Source: Cichorium intybus (Eukaryota > Streptophyta > Magnoliopsida > Asterales > Asteraceae). From it: a stretch of 64,000 bases of DNA. Both the position numbers and the translations under genes were made by a program. The notes beneath the pieces are model-generated. The model worked only from the letters and a program-made list of their open reading frames with translations. It made no database searches and was not told the DNA's origin. The DNA lies in assembly GCA_023525715.1 (NCBI GenBank), contig CM042009.1, positions 124,431,319 to 124,495,318 on the forward strand, written 5' to 3'. Shown here one piece after another: positions 46,804 through 59,634 of this stretch (the stretch's first letter is position 1; each line of letters opens with the position of its first letter).

Positions 46804-48665
46804 TGTAACACCCGACTTATTAACCAAAAACACCCCGAAATTTTTTTTTTTTCAAACCAAATATATTACAAATAAAACATAAGTAGGGGTATTAGTTAAT
46901 ACAATACGAGTACAAGAGTATCACGAAGTACAATACATAAAATATTATACATTCTTCAAGCCGGGTCGTTACTTCACATACTAAGTCCTCAGTCACGGAC
47001 TTTATCCTTTCCCTTGGCGGGGTCACGCTCACCTGCAGGGACATATTAAATAAACGGTGAGCTATAAAGCCCAATGAGTAATCAAATCAAGTATAACATG
47101 TATAAGAATAAAATTCTCTATACAAAATCAATTAAGCAATATCATGCAATATAAAATCATATATGGCTCACGGGTTATCCCGCTGTTGCCTAGACTCACG
47201 GCTCCGTTCTTGCCATCGCAATGACTCACGGCTTATCCGGTCTTGTCTATATAGGCTTGACTCACAGCTCCGTTCTTGTCTATTATAGACTCACGCCTTA
47301 TCTGGTATTGTCTCACCATTAAAATTGACTGACTCACAGCTCCGTTCTTGTCTTTATCAGACTCACGGCTTATCTGGTATTGTCATATATCGAATCATGT
47401 AATTTGTCATTTTTGTCCCCCAGAATCATTTCCATTTGCAGCTGCCCATATAACACGTATCACATCGGATAATAGTGAGATTACTCACCTGAAGGTTTGC
47501 TACAACTAGCGTTTGTTGTTCCTTGCCTTAAAATGAGATCCGTAGGATTTTGTCCCGTACCTATAATTCCATTTATTATCAAAATGATTATAGGTTAATA
47601 ACCATTCCAATTAACTCTAATGCAATAGAGTTCAATACAATATGATTATAAACAATGTCTAGTTAATAAACTTTCCGTTTACTAACTTTTTATGAATTTT
47701 ACTATTCACCGAGGCATTCGAACCGGTCTACAGTGCCCCCGAGGGGTCGAAAACTCAATATGAAAATTTTCCCAAACTTTTCAGACCATAACGAGCCTAT
47801 GGTTCAAATTTGAGCTAAATTGGACAAGCCAAACAAAAGTTAGCATTTTTGATCCCCTGTCTGGCCCCTGCCTTGGAGGCGCACTGCGCCTAGGATAGGG
47901 CGCACTGCGCCCTGCGCCAGTGCAGTCTCCTGGGCAGTCGCGATTTGTGCACTGTAGCTTGCAGTTTTGGTCTATAAGTTCTTAATGCTGTTCTTAATCG
48001 TTTGGGGTTTATTCCTAGGCTAAAACCTTACATTTTAACAAGGTTTTTAACCCCCAAAACACACTCAATCAATCATATGAAGAATTAGGGTTCTTAGTTC
48101 CAAAAACCCCAAAACTTCAAATTCATCCAAAATAACAATCTACTTCCATTTTCTTTATTTAAGTCCTCATTAGCATGACTTAATGGAAGTATTGCATCAA
48201 CTTAACAACATAATCATGACTGCAAATGCAGTTTTTGAGTTCTACAAAACTCATCAAGAATAACTAGCAAGAACTTGAAGAACTTACCTCCAAAACTTCC
48301 AATTCTACCCTTTGAATGCTATGATACAATTTGCAAGCTTGAATCTTCAAGAACTTCTTCAAATCCGCTGCAGAAATCGCACCTAGAACTTCTCCCGTAA
48401 GTGCTAAAAATCTGCACAAGTGTTCCCTTTTATACCTCCAAAAATTACATTTTGGTCCTTGAAGTTGCATTTTTAGGACTTTTGCCACAATTTACATAAT
48501 TTATGACACAAACTCAGTTTTTATAGCATTTTAAGTCCAAGACTCAAAATATTATTACGAAACAAGTCCTTTTCTGTCAAAAAGACCAAATTACCCTTTT
48601 GAGGTAAAATGACCATTTTGCCCTTTTTATTATAATTATATAATAAACATGTTTTTGGCGTTACA
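46804..48665 (-). repeat. Gypsy-2 3' LTR
   Basis: 1862 bp, reading TGTAACGCC...GTGTTACA on the minus strand. Relative to the other LTR it has a 12-bp duplication (gttcttaat/gctgttcttaat near 47983) and scattered single-base differences. Contains the GC-rich GCGCACTGCGCC cluster and gataagccgtgagtc units (seen here as their complement). Confidence 0.95.
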
Positions 48666-48667
48666 AA

Positions 48668-48681
48668 TTCTCCCCTCCTTT
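48668..48681 (-). other. Gypsy-2 polypurine tract
   Basis: AAAGGAGGGGAGAA on the minus strand, 2 bp from the 3' LTR, the expected plus-strand primer. Confidence 0.85.
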
Positions 48682-48701
48682 AAGAGATTTCGTCCCCGAA
48701 A

Positions 48702-51700
48702 TCATACAAAAAGTTGAGGGTATTTCTCCCTCATTTCACTTTCGGTCTCCCACGTCATGTCGGAACCTTTGTGATGACGCCAAAGTACTTTCACCATGCT
48801 GATCTTCTTGTTTCGCAGCTGTCTTATCTTGCGGTCTATCACCCGCTCGGGTTGTTCCGTGTATCTCAACTTTTCATCTACCTCAATTTCAGCAAAGGGT
48901 ATGTGTTGAGACTTTTCAAACAACGTTTTCCTCAAGTGGGACACATGGAATACATCATGTATACCATGAAGTTCATCAGGTAACTCCAATCTATACGCCA
49001 CGGCTCCAACTCTTTGGGATATACGGAAAGGTCCAATGAAGCGAGGACTCAACTTCCCTTTCTTCCCAAAACGAATTAAGCCCTTCCAAGGGGATACTTT
49101 GAGCATAACCATATCTCCTACTTGGAATTCTATCGGTTTCACCCGTTTGTCCGCATACTGTTTCTGTCTATTCTGAGCTACCTTCAAATTTTCGTGTATC
49201 AGTTTGATCTTTTCTTCAGTCTGTGCTACAATTTCGGGTCCAGCTAACGGCTTTTCCCCAACTTCAGTCCAGCAGGTCGGAGTACGGCACGGTGCTCCAT
49301 ACAAGGCTTCATACGGGGCCATCTGAATGCTGGAATGATAGCTGTTATTGTACGCAATTCTACTAAAGGCAAATGATCTTCCCAGCTTCCACCGAAGTCT
49401 ATGACACAAGTCCTCAGCATGTCTTCCAAAGTTTGGATCGTTCTTTCACTTTGGTCGTCGGTCTGCGGGTGATATACGGTACTCATAAGTACTTTTGTAC
49501 CCAATTGCTTTTGAAGACTCTGCCAAAAATAGGAAGTAAATCTGCTGTCTCGGTCCGACACAATCGATGCTGGTAATCCATGCCGACAAATTACCTCATC
49601 AATGTAGATTTTTGCCAATTGATCTACTCTGTACTTTTCTTTATATGGTATAAATTGTGCCGATTTAGTCAATCGATCCACAATCACCCATATAGAATCA
49701 TAACCTCGCGGTGTCCGCGGCAACTTCGTCACAAAATCCATGGTAATATGGTCCCATTTCTTCTCTGGAACCGGCAATGGTTGTATTTCCCCATACGGTT
49801 TCTGATGGTTTGACTTAACTTGCAGACAAGTCAAACATCTTTCCACAAATCTTCCAACATCTCTCTTCATTCCAGGCCACCAATACATCGGTTTCAACGT
49901 CCGATACATCTTGGTACTGCCCGGATGAACTGCATAACGACTATAGTGTGCATCTTCTAAAAGCAAGTTCCGCGCCTCTCCTTGTTTTGGGACCCATATT
50001 CGACCTCTGAAGGTCTTCAATTTCTGAGCATTTTCTTCCAGATGCTTCAAATATCCAACCATTCTTTCGCTTTTTACATTCTCTGGCTTACACGCTTCTT
50101 CTTGTGCTGAACGAATCAATTCTGGTAACCGGCTTACTACACCCATACATGCGGATGTAACTTTCAGAGGAGCTTCTTTTCGGCTTAGAGCATCTGCCAC
50201 CACGTTCGCCTTACCAGGGTGGTACTGAATTTCACAATCAAAGTCTTTCAGTAGATCCATCCACCTTTGATGTCTCATATTATGCTCTTTTTGATCAAAT
50301 AAATACTTCAGGCTTTTATGATCAGTGTAAATGACAAACTTCACACCGTATAAATAATGCCTCCATAATTTCAATGCTAGAACCACTGCAGCTAATTCCA
50401 GATCATGAACTGGATACTTCTTCTCGGCATCTTTTAATTGGCGGGACGCATAGGCTATGACCCGACCTTTCTGCATTAGCACACAACCAAGACCAATTCT
50501 AGAAGCATCGCTGTAGATCACATACTCTTTTCCGCTTTGTGGTAGTGCTAACACCGGTGCTTCACATAAAGATTGTTTCAATTTCTGAAACGCTTCTTGC
50601 TGCTTTTCGGCCCATGTGAACTTTTCACCTTTCTTAGTTAACTTGGTCAACGGAGCAGCTATCGAGGAGAAATTCTCGACAAATATTCTATAATAGCCTG
50701 CTAAACCAAGGAAACTTCGTGTTTCAGTTGGACTCCTAGGCGGTTCCCATTTCATCACGGCGTCAACCTTTGCTGGATCTACTTTCACCCCTTCAGCATT
50801 AATTACATGGCCAAGAAATTGAACTTCTCTTAGCCAGAATTCACACTTGGAGAATTTCGCATACAGCTTTTCTCGGCGAAGCAACTCCAACACTTGTCGC
50901 AGATGCACTTCATGTTCTGTTTGGCTTCGCGAATATACCAAGATATCATCTATAAATACTATCATCGAGGTATCAAGGAACGGTCGACACACCCGGTTCA
51001 TAAGATCCATGAATACGGCTGGAGCATTGGTTAACCCAAAAGGCATCACCAAAAACTCATAATGACCGTATCTCGTTCGAAAAGCTGTCTTCGGAATGTC
51101 TGACTCCCTTATCTTCAACTGGTGATAACCCGACCTCAGGTCGATTTTAGAAAAATATGACGCGCCTTGCAGCTGGTCAAACAAGTCATCTATTCTGGGT
51201 AGCGGGTACTTGTTCTTCACTGTGATCTTGTTTAATTCCCGATAGTCAATACACATGTGCATCGACCCATCTTTCTTCTTAACAAACAGGATAAGGGCTC
51301 CCCAAGGCGATGTACTCGGTCTGATAAAACCCCTGTCTAACAGTTCTTCCAGTTGCTTTCGCAGTTCCACCATCTCTGAAGGTGCTAAACGGTATGGAGC
51401 TCGAGCAACAGGTGCAGCTCCCGGAACCAGTTCAATCGTGAACTCAACCTGTCGATCTGGTGGCAACCCTGGAAGTTCGTCTGGAAACACATCTGGGAAC
51501 TCGTTCACCACATTTACATTCGCTACCCCCACTTTAATCGGTTGAGCCACCGATACATAAGCTAGATAGGACCTCCCTCCTTTACAGATACAGCTTCGAG
51601 CTTGAGCAAAGGAGATGACTGGCATTCGCAATCGAGGTCGTTCACCCTGAATCTTTATCCATTTTCCATCCGGCGATAATACTGTGATGTTTTTATTTCT

Positions 51701-51850
51701 GCAATCCATATTAGCATAGTTCGTTGCTAACCAATCCATCCCCACAATCACGCCAAATTCATTGGTAGTCATCGGCTTCAAATCTATAGGGAAAACGGTC
51801 CCGTAGATTTTTAAGCTGACAACCTTCCAGATGTTCAGAAACCCAAACAT
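48702..51850 (-). pseudogene. Gypsy-2 pol, two lesions
   Basis: The long open frame 49244-51850 (868 codons) holds the protease end (VIVGMDWLA), reverse transcriptase (MHMCIDYRELNK, catalytic FIDDILVYS), RNase H (IYSDASRIGLG, YTDHKSLKYLF, NVVADALSRK), integrase zinc finger (HYSRYAVHPG...CLTCLQVK) and core (MDFVTKLPRT, VSDRDSRFTSYF). Near 49372 one T appears to be missing from an expected GAATTT, moving translation to the frame of 48702-49409. That frame continues with AYNNSYHSSIQMAPYEALYG and ends in a chromodomain (VKVLWRHHKGSDMTWETESEM). Chromodomains direct integration to marked chromatin in this clade. The ATG at 51850 is probably not the native start, since gag and pol are normally one reading frame here. 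Confidence 0.93.
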
Positions 51851-51851
51851 A

Positions 51852-53312
51852 TCAGCCGTCCGCTATAGCCACTTCCAAGCTTTCATCCATTGGGGTTAAC
51901 GGTACATTCAGGCGAGGAAACAAAGACTCCGATACAAAACAGTGTGTTGCTCCTGGATCAAATATAACATATACAGGTATGATATTGAGAGTAAAGATAC
52001 CTGTAACCGCATCCGTCTTCTCACGGGCTTCTTCCACGGTCATCTGGAAAGCTCGCGAGGCCACCGGTCGTCCCCTGTTCTTCGGCTCTTCTTTCTTTCC
52101 CACATGATCATCCCCGGGCCTTTCACCGTAGACACCAGATTTTAGTTGTGGACAGTTCGGACGAATGTGATCCGTAGCTCCACATTGGTAGCATCTTTGT
52201 TCCGCCCGACACTCCCGTATAGAATGACCCGTTTTTCCACAATTTCGGCAGCTAACTGACCCAGTATCGCTGCGACAACTGCCCGTGTGCCTTTTTCTGC
52301 ATTTTTCACACCACTTGCCTTCATCCTTCTGGCCTTTTCCCCTAGACCCGGATTGTTGCGACTTTTTCTGAGGCATCCAACCTTGGTCTTCCGCCTTTCG
52401 TTTCGTTTCCAAGGCTTTCTTTTCGTCTTCTTGTCGCTTTAGTTCTGTTTCTCTTTCCGTGGCTCGATCCACCACTTGCCGGAAAGTAGGTAGTTTCAGC
52501 GGTTGCACGATTTCCCTAATTCGGGTCGTCAACCCCCAAACATACTTATCGATCTTTCTCATTTCAGTATAGATGTGGTGTTCCGCAAACCTAGCTTTCT
52601 CCAGAAAGCTAAGGGTATATTCCTGAACAGATCGGGAACCCTGTTGCAGATGCAGGAATTCATCCTCCAATTGTTTTATTGCTACTTCAGAACAATATTC
52701 TTCATTGAACTTATTCTTGAACTGTTCCCACGATACTGATTCGGTTGGATCAAGATTCAAAGACTTGTAGTAAATCTGCCACCAGTGTAGTGCACCGCTG
52801 GTGAGTTGGTTCGTGGCAAATTCTACTTTATCATCATCCGCACATTTGCTTACTCGTAACACCTTCTCAATATGCATGATCCATTCCATAGCTTTGACTG
52901 GATCATCTGTCCCCGAGAATTCCTTTGGTTTACAACCAAGGAAGGATTTATACGTACACCCAACTTTCATTGTCGAGGCTTCCCCACCTTGAGTTTCTTT
53001 TACTGCCCGGGCACGGCTTTCTCCCCGGCTTTCATCTTCCGGCTGCCTGTCATGAACACTTTTTGCAGCCTCTTCAGTAGGATCAGGATTTGCACTCGGA
53101 TTAGGATTGCCACTCGGGTTGGGGTTATTCGTTAATGCAGGCATCATTTGCCTCACCACTTCTTCCACTATCGTCCGAATATCAGGTGGATTTTGTCCCA
53201 CTGGTTCCCGTGCTGGTGCTCTTCGCCCAACAGAGCCGTGTGACCGTGCTGGTCCACTTCTTGCAGTTCCACGCGAATTCGCACCAGTGGGATTGCTTCG
53301 TGTATTTCTCAT
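51852..53312 (-). pseudogene. Gypsy-2 gag and protease start
   Basis: 486 codons from an ATG 191 bp after the 5' LTR. In order: an Arg/Pro/Asn-rich N-terminus, the gag domain (SGALHWWQIYYKSL), a basic linker, two CCHC zinc knuckles (CRNCGKTGHSIREC and CYQCGATDHIRPNC), then the start of the aspartic protease. The protease triplet is DPG (VIFDPGATHCFVS) where D-S/T-G is expected, which should weaken or abolish cleavage. Translation ends at a TGA inside the protease (VAIADG-stop), with sense continuing beyond and a frameshift a few codons later, so the gag-pol polyprotein is interrupted. Non-coding in effect for pol. Confidence 0.92.
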
Positions 53313-53357
53313 ACTTCAAAATTTCAGCAAACCGTTAGATTACATATATAATAACAA

Positions 53358-53359
<2 letters not shown>

Positions 53360-53406
<47 letters not shown>
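53360..53406. repeat. (TA)n in the Gypsy-2 leader
   Basis: A 47-bp TA tract between the primer binding site and the gag ATG. Confidence 0.95.
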
Positions 53407-53408
<2 letters not shown>

Positions 53409-53487
53409 AACAGTCCATTTATCTGTTCTTCTCTCAAGGTTTAAGTCCAGGAATCTAGTCTAAGACACCTAGTTCACTTAAACCACG

Positions 53488-53499
53488 GCTCTGATACCA
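53488..53499 (-). other. Gypsy-2 primer binding site
   Basis: TGGTATCAGAGC on the minus strand, 3 bp inside the 5' LTR, complementary to initiator-Met tRNA. It identifies 53503-55351 as the 5' LTR. Confidence 0.92.
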
Positions 53500-53502
53500 A
53501 CT

Positions 53503-55351
53503 TGTAACACCCGACTTATTAACCAAAAACACCCCGAAATTTTTTTTTTCAAACCAAATATATTACAAATAAAACATAAGTAGGGGGTATTAGTTAATAC
53601 AATACGAGTACAAGAGTATCACGAAGTACAATACATAAAATATTATACATTCTTCAAGCCGGGTCGTTACTTCACATACTAAGTCCTCAGTCACGGACTT
53701 TATCCTTTCCCTTGGTGGGGTCACGCTCACCTGCAGGGACATATAAAATAAACGGTGAGCTATAAAGCCCAATGAGTAATCAAATCAAGTATAACATGTA
53801 TAAGAATAAAATTCTCTATACAAAATCAATTAAGCAATATCATGCAAAATAAAATCATATATGGCTCACGGGTTATCCCGCTGTTGCCTAGACTCACAGC
53901 TCCGTTCTTGCCATCGCAATGACTCACGGCTTATCCGGTCTTGTCTATATAGGTTTGACTCACAGCTCCGTTCTTGTCTATTATAGACTCACGGCTTATC
54001 TGGTATTGTCGCACCATTAAAATTGACTGACTCACAGCTCCGTTCTTGTCTTTATCAGACTCACGGCTTATCTGGTATTGTCATATATCGAATCATGTAA
54101 TTTGTCATTTTTGTCCCCCAGAATCATTTCTATTTGCAGCTGCCAATATAACACGTATCACATCGGATAATAGTGAGATTACTCACCTGAAGGTTTGCTA
54201 CAACTAGCGTTTGTTGTTCCTTGCCTTAAAATGAGATCCGTAGGATTTTGTCCCGTACCTATAATTCCATTTATTATCAAAATGATTATAGGTTAATAAC
54301 CATTCCAATTAACTCTAATGCAATAGAGTTCAATACAATATGATTATAAACAATGTCTAGTTAATAAACTTTCCGTTTACTAACTTTTTATGAATTTTAC
54401 TATTCACCGAGGCATTCGAACCGGTCTACAGTGCCCCCGAGGGGTCGAAAACTCAATATGAAAATTTTCCCAAACTTTTCAGACCATAACGAGCCTATGG
54501 TTCAAATTTGAGCTAAATCGGACAAGCCAAACAAAAGTTAGCATTTTTGATCCCCTGTCTGGCCCCTGCCTTGGAGGCGCACTGCGCCTAGGATAAGGCG
54601 CACTGCGCCCTGCGCCAGTGCAGTCTCCTGGGCAGTCGCGATTTGTGCACTGTAGCTTGCAGTTTTGGTCTATAAGTTCTTAATCGTTTGGGGTTTATTC
54701 CTAGGCTAAAACCTTACATTTTAACAAGGTTTTTAACCCCCAAAACAAACTCAATCAATCATATGAAGAATTAGGGTTCTTAGTTTCAAAAACCCCAAAA
54801 CTTCAAATTCATCCAAAATAACAATCTACTTCCATTTTCTTTATTTAAGTCCTCATTAGCATGACTTAATGGAAGTATTGCATCAACTTAACAACATAAT
54901 CATGACTGCAAATGCAGTTTTTGAGTTCTACAAAACTCATCAAGAATAACTAGCAAGAACTTGAAGAACTTACCTCCAAAACTTCCAATTCTACCCTTTG
55001 AATGCTATGATACAATTTGCAAGCTTGAATCTTCAAGAACTTCTTCAAATCCGTTGCAGAAATCGCACCTAAAACTTCTCCCGTAAGTGCTAAAAATCTG
55101 CACAAGTGTTCCCTTTTATACCTCCAAAAATTACATTTTGGTCCTTGAAGTTGCATTTTTAGGACTTTTGCCACAATTTACATAATTTATGACACAAACT
55201 CAGTTTTTATAGCATTTTAAGTCCAAGACTCAAAATATTATTACGAAACAAGTCCTTTTCTGTCAAAAAGACCAAATTACCCTTTTGAGGTAAAATGACC
55301 ATTTTGCCCTTTTTATTATAATTATATAATAAACATGTTTTTGGCGTTACA
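53503..55351 (-). repeat. Gypsy-2 5' LTR
   Basis: 1849 bp with the same ends as the 3' LTR. The first bases at 55351 join copia sequence directly through the AGAAC target duplication. It should carry the element's promoter, but I could not place a TATA box with confidence. Confidence 0.95.
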
Positions 55352-56600
55352 AGAACCAATATCACCATTAGTGACACATGTAGCATATCTAGCTGGTTTC
55401 TTCGTGTTCATTTTCTCTCTTCTCTTTGCTATAGGTTCATCCTCATTATTCTCTCCATCAACATCAACATCACTAGACTGGTCCTTATTGGGCTGTTCAT
55501 GAGTTTCATCATGTCTATGTTGATCAGCACCGTCATACTTTTCTTGATTTATCACAATTTTTTATGGAATTTGTGTGACAAAATCCACCTTCTGGTTAGC
55601 TCCCTGATCTTTCCTTACATGACTTGCATCACCTCCTCTTTGGTTCATCATAGCAGACTCATCAAAGGTCACATCTCTGCTATTAATAAATTTTGGAGTT
55701 CTTCCTTCTTCTTTACACCACAGACGATAACCTTTCACTCCATATGCATACCCTAGATATATCCACTTCATTGCCCTCGCCTTAAGTTTACCATCATTAA
55801 CATGAGCGTAAGCAGGACAACCAAATATACGTAAACCAGAATAATCAAAGGGTTTCCCAGATGATACCTCTTGACGAGTCTTAAAGTTGATTGCAGTTGA
55901 TGGTGATCTGTTCACCAGATAGCAAGAAGTATTAACCGCTTCCGCCTAGAATTTGTTCGATAAATCAACATATAACTGCATGCTTCTAGTACACGCCAAT
56001 AGTGTTTGGTTCATCCGTTCTACCACTTTGTTCGCTGTGGTGTGTTTCGTATAGTGTGGTGCCTCAGTATATCTTCTGCCTTGCAGAAGTTGTCAAATGG
56101 GGCATTGCAGAACTCCAACCCATTGTCAAATCTGAGTGTCTTGATAGATTTTTCGGTCCGTTTTTCAATCATCGTCTTCTACTCCTTGAACTTCCCTAAC
56201 ACTTTGCCTTTAGTCTTCAGAAAATATATCCAAACCTTCCTTGAGTAGTCATCAATGGAAGTCACAAAGTATCGCTAACCTTCATGAGACTTGACCGGAG
56301 AGGGACCCTACAAATCTGAGTGAATGTACTCCAGGATTTCCTTGCTTGTGTGTTTACCCGAACTAAATTCACCCTACGTTGTTTGCCTTTGACACAAGCT
56401 TCACAAAACTTGAGTTTTCCGGTTAGCTCACCACCAAACAGCCCCTGTTTACTCAGAATTGGCATACTCTTCTCACTCATATGTCCCAACCTTCTATGCC
56501 ACAACTCTATCTTATCATTACTACTCTTTAAGGATTGAGTAACCACCACGGTTCCCCTAGCCGACTTTCCTTCTAAGACATGAACCCCATTCTTTACCTT
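55352..56600 (-). pseudogene. Copia integrase region
   Basis: 56262-56549 reads the GAG-pre-integrase zinc finger (LWHRRLGHMSEKSM ... FCEACVKGKQRRV). 55562-55915 reads the integrase C-terminal part (MNRSPSTAINFKTRQE, IFGCPAYAHV, WIYLGYAYGVKGYRLW). 55352-55555 is the linker towards reverse transcriptase, cut by Gypsy-2 at 55352. The catalytic core between lies in broken frames. Confidence 0.85.
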
Positions 56601-56945
56601 TCATTTCATAACTACTAGAGAGCCCTTGGTGACCTTCACCTAGTCATCTTCACCAGATTATTTCAACCCATTCTTTGCTAAATTAGTAAGAGAAATTAGG
56701 TTCTTACGAAGATTCAGAACATACCAGCAATAGAGCTTTCTAACCATACCATCGTGCATCCTAATCTGTATCGTACCGCTTCCTTTGACATGAGCAACCC
56801 AACTTCACTGTTCCTTTCAAGTCTTGAAAAGATTCGAACCAGTCACGATTAAAAGTCATATGATAAGATGCCACCGTATCCAAGACCTAATGTATCAACA
56901 GAACTAGATGTATGAATAGTCAACACATCACCTATGTCCTCTTCA

Positions 56946-57503
56946 TCATACCATCCTGAACAATAGTCGCATTACCATTGTTGCTATTTTCTCTTTTCCC
57001 CCTTTCAGCAATGGATAATTTCTCTTGAAGTGACCATTCTCCTTGCAGTTATAACATTTGAATTTTGTAGAAACTTTCGATTTTGAACGTGACTTACTCC
57101 GGTTTCCAGCATCTTTCTTATCCAATGTTCTTCCTAAGCCAGCAAACAAACCTGAACCGGATGTCTCTTCATTCCCAGAAACTCTACGTTTGAGTTCCTT
57201 GGACAATAGAGAATCCTTCATATCATTCACAGTAATTGTTGTTTTTCCATACAACATAGTATGAACAAAATTCTCATGTGAATTGGGCAGTGAACATAAT
57301 AAAATAAGGGCTTGATTCGCATCATCAATCTTTATTGTTACTCCTTGAAGATCTAGAATAATACGATTTAAAGAATCAATATAGTCTTTTACTTGAGTAC
57401 CTTCTATCATCCGGAAATTATACAACTGTTGTTGCTTCTGATATAGCCTATTTGTCAAAGAAATATTCTGATACGTATGAAGACTGAAGTTGACCAAAGT
57501 CAA
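56946..57503 (-). pseudogene. Copia gag
   Basis: 185 codons with the plant copia gag pattern (NRLYQKQQQLYNFRMIEGTQ, LLCSLPNSHENFVHTML) and a zinc knuckle CYNCKENGHFKRNY in which the last cysteine has become tyrosine. The normal N-terminal 40 or so residues are absent, and frames downstream to the protease are broken. Confidence 0.85.
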
Positions 57504-59625
57504 CCCTAAGTGACCATGTCAGTCCAAACACATCACATCAGTCCAAACTGACTACGTCAATCCTAAGCTCAGAAGTCATTTTACGCTAATCTGTCACTTT
57601 TGATGGTGTTTTTACTACAAGAGGCTTTGCCCCTTTACCCCACCAATCCACGTGGTCGAGATCAAACTCGCCTTATGCAAATGCACATTTTGCACCACTC
57701 AACTTGTATTAGATCATCATCTGAGTCCTTTATGACACACAAGGGCGAAGCTATGCATAAGCTAGGTGGGTCCTAGGACCCACCTAATTCTTTTAATTTA
57801 ATTAAAAGTTTTATAGAGTTTCAAAGGATACACTTTAAAAAAAATTAGGATCTACCTTACCCATAAAATTCTTGATTTTGTATAGAAAATCTTATATAGA
57901 AAAATCAGGAACCATGTGGTTTTTTATTTTAGATTTACCACTGATGACACATGTATAAATTACAATTACACTAAATGATCAAATAACATTAAGATCGCCC
58001 ACATTTTGTTTATTTTCACCAGAGTCGAGACTCTGTTTATGAACAGCAACTTTAGAAATTAATGCTCAAGTCTATCACTTAGAAGATAGGATGGTATCGA
58101 CCCAGACAAGGGGGCAAGTTCCACTGGCTTAGGTCCCCTTTAGTAGGGAGCAGAATCGGTAGGTTCCTTTCCGCCCATCGATTCAATAAGATCAGTTCAA
58201 TCAGTAAAGTTCGAATTGAATTCTATTATTATCATAGACAAGACAAGAGAATGCCCCCAATAAAAGGCAATTTTTAATATACCAGATAATAGACACTTTA
58301 GAGTTAACCGGCCTTGCTTCCACCGATATTTTATCTATCACTGAATACGAGTTCTATGATTAGCAAGGATTGAATGCATTAATTCAATCCCAGTTTGTGT
58401 CTCACTCCAAACAATTATTGGATGATGGAGACAAGACATGCATTACTACTACAAATAAACTTGTGCATGGAAACATCTAAAGACACAGAGACTTAAATAC
58501 TTTATGTATGTAAATGTCTGCATTTTAATGTTTTATTATACAGCTCACCCATTCAAGGAGCCATGTCAGTTGAATGAACACATGATTATATCATTTCAAG
58601 AAACTTAACTGTGAAATAACAACGAATTTTATAAGTTTTACCAAAATAAAACAACATACATAATTTTTTACTCATGACATATTCTATTTCTCTACCCCTT
58701 CACTTGATATGCAACATGTTAGACCGATTACTGACATTTTTTTGACTAGCCAAATATAATAATTTGATAATTTCCTCTCTTGTCAGAATACTAAGTTTTT
58801 AGGACCATCGATACAGCACATCCCAAACAACTAGACGAACGAAAGTTGAGATCTATTCTAGAATTTGATTATGAACTGTTTAAAATAAAACTAACTATGA
58901 ATAAATACATAAATAGCATTTTAAATTACACATTGTCTAACTCGATTGAAAAATATAAGTTGGTTGCTTGAGTAAAAAATTAAGTATTTTACTGATAAAA
59001 TAAATGCAAGTCTTAGCTATTTGATGGGCTGATTCCATTCATAGAAGAAGTAACAACTTTTTATTATATGCTCCTTGTTGTATACGATAAAAGGCTTTGA
59101 CTATGTTTAACTGTTTAAAATGTCCTACCAAAATCGATGTTGTCAAAAACTTATAATCAACAAAAATCGCAACCAAAATAGAATCTCACGGAAGTGAACA
59201 TAAACATTTGTTGTCAATCATAATACAATACCTAGCGCAAACCTATTACATGTTTCGACCTAATAATCCCTACACAAATAGCCAAGTTGGCATTTAAATA
59301 TATGTGCCCACCAATACCATCGACTATTTTTCACCTATCATCCTCCCAACCACCCTACCGTTTTCAATGCTAACAGTCGACATTAAACTTGCTATAATAA
59401 GACAAACTTCGTTACAAAAAAAAGTAACCATGAAACTTGGTAAAAGTAACTCTCGCTGACAAAGTAAATTACAATTATATAGAAATTATTATCGTTTCAT
59501 TGTTTTTTTTTTCCTTCAAATTGATGGATATCATGTAACTACGGCCAACTTCTTATGTGTGAGATTTGGTTTTGGTTTCGACACCGGAGCTTGTCCTGGA
59601 AATAAACGAATTGGATTTTATATGT
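57504..59625. other. Intergenic stretch, largely unassigned
   Basis: No 5' LTR of the copia element was recognised. Near 57740 lies a gggtcctaggaccc palindrome of the kind found at MITE ends. 58085-58250 (gggggcaagttccactggct and onward) has a more balanced composition and may be organelle-derived. The rest is AT-rich with nothing supportable. Confidence 0.35.
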
Positions 59626-59634
59626 TATTTTTTA

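Larger units (their letters stand above)
46804..55351 (-). mobile_element. Gypsy-2: young, nearly complete Ty3/gypsy chromovirus
   Basis: 8548 bp with both LTRs, primer site, gag, pol with a C-terminal chromodomain, and polypurine tract, all on the minus strand. AGAAC flanks it on both sides (46799-46803 and 55352-55356). By eye the LTRs differ at under 20 substitutions and a few small indels over about 1850 bp, so insertion was recent. Lesions seen: one TGA plus a nearby frameshift at the gag-pol border, one single-base deletion in integrase, and a Pro in the protease active-site triplet. Confidence 0.95.
44530..57503 (-). mobile_element. Decayed Ty1/copia element, split by Gypsy-2
   Basis: Copia coding order (gag, integrase, reverse transcriptase, RNase H) reads on the minus strand from 57503 to 55352 and resumes at 46803 down to about 44530. 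The interruption is Gypsy-2, whose 5-bp duplication AGAAC marks the exact join. A second foreign block of about 600 bp splits the reverse transcriptase. LTRs were not identified, and the first part of gag and many codons are lost or frameshifted. Confidence 0.85.

Noticed and set aside
51255..51545. Plus-strand open frames opposite Gypsy-2 gag-pol
   Set aside because: Shadows of a long coding region on the other strand.
48264..55174. Identical 74-codon open frames at 48264-48488 and 54950-55174, and 60-codon ones at 46892-47074 and 53590-53772
   Set aside because: They lie in the two Gypsy-2 LTRs and are duplicated only because the LTRs are.
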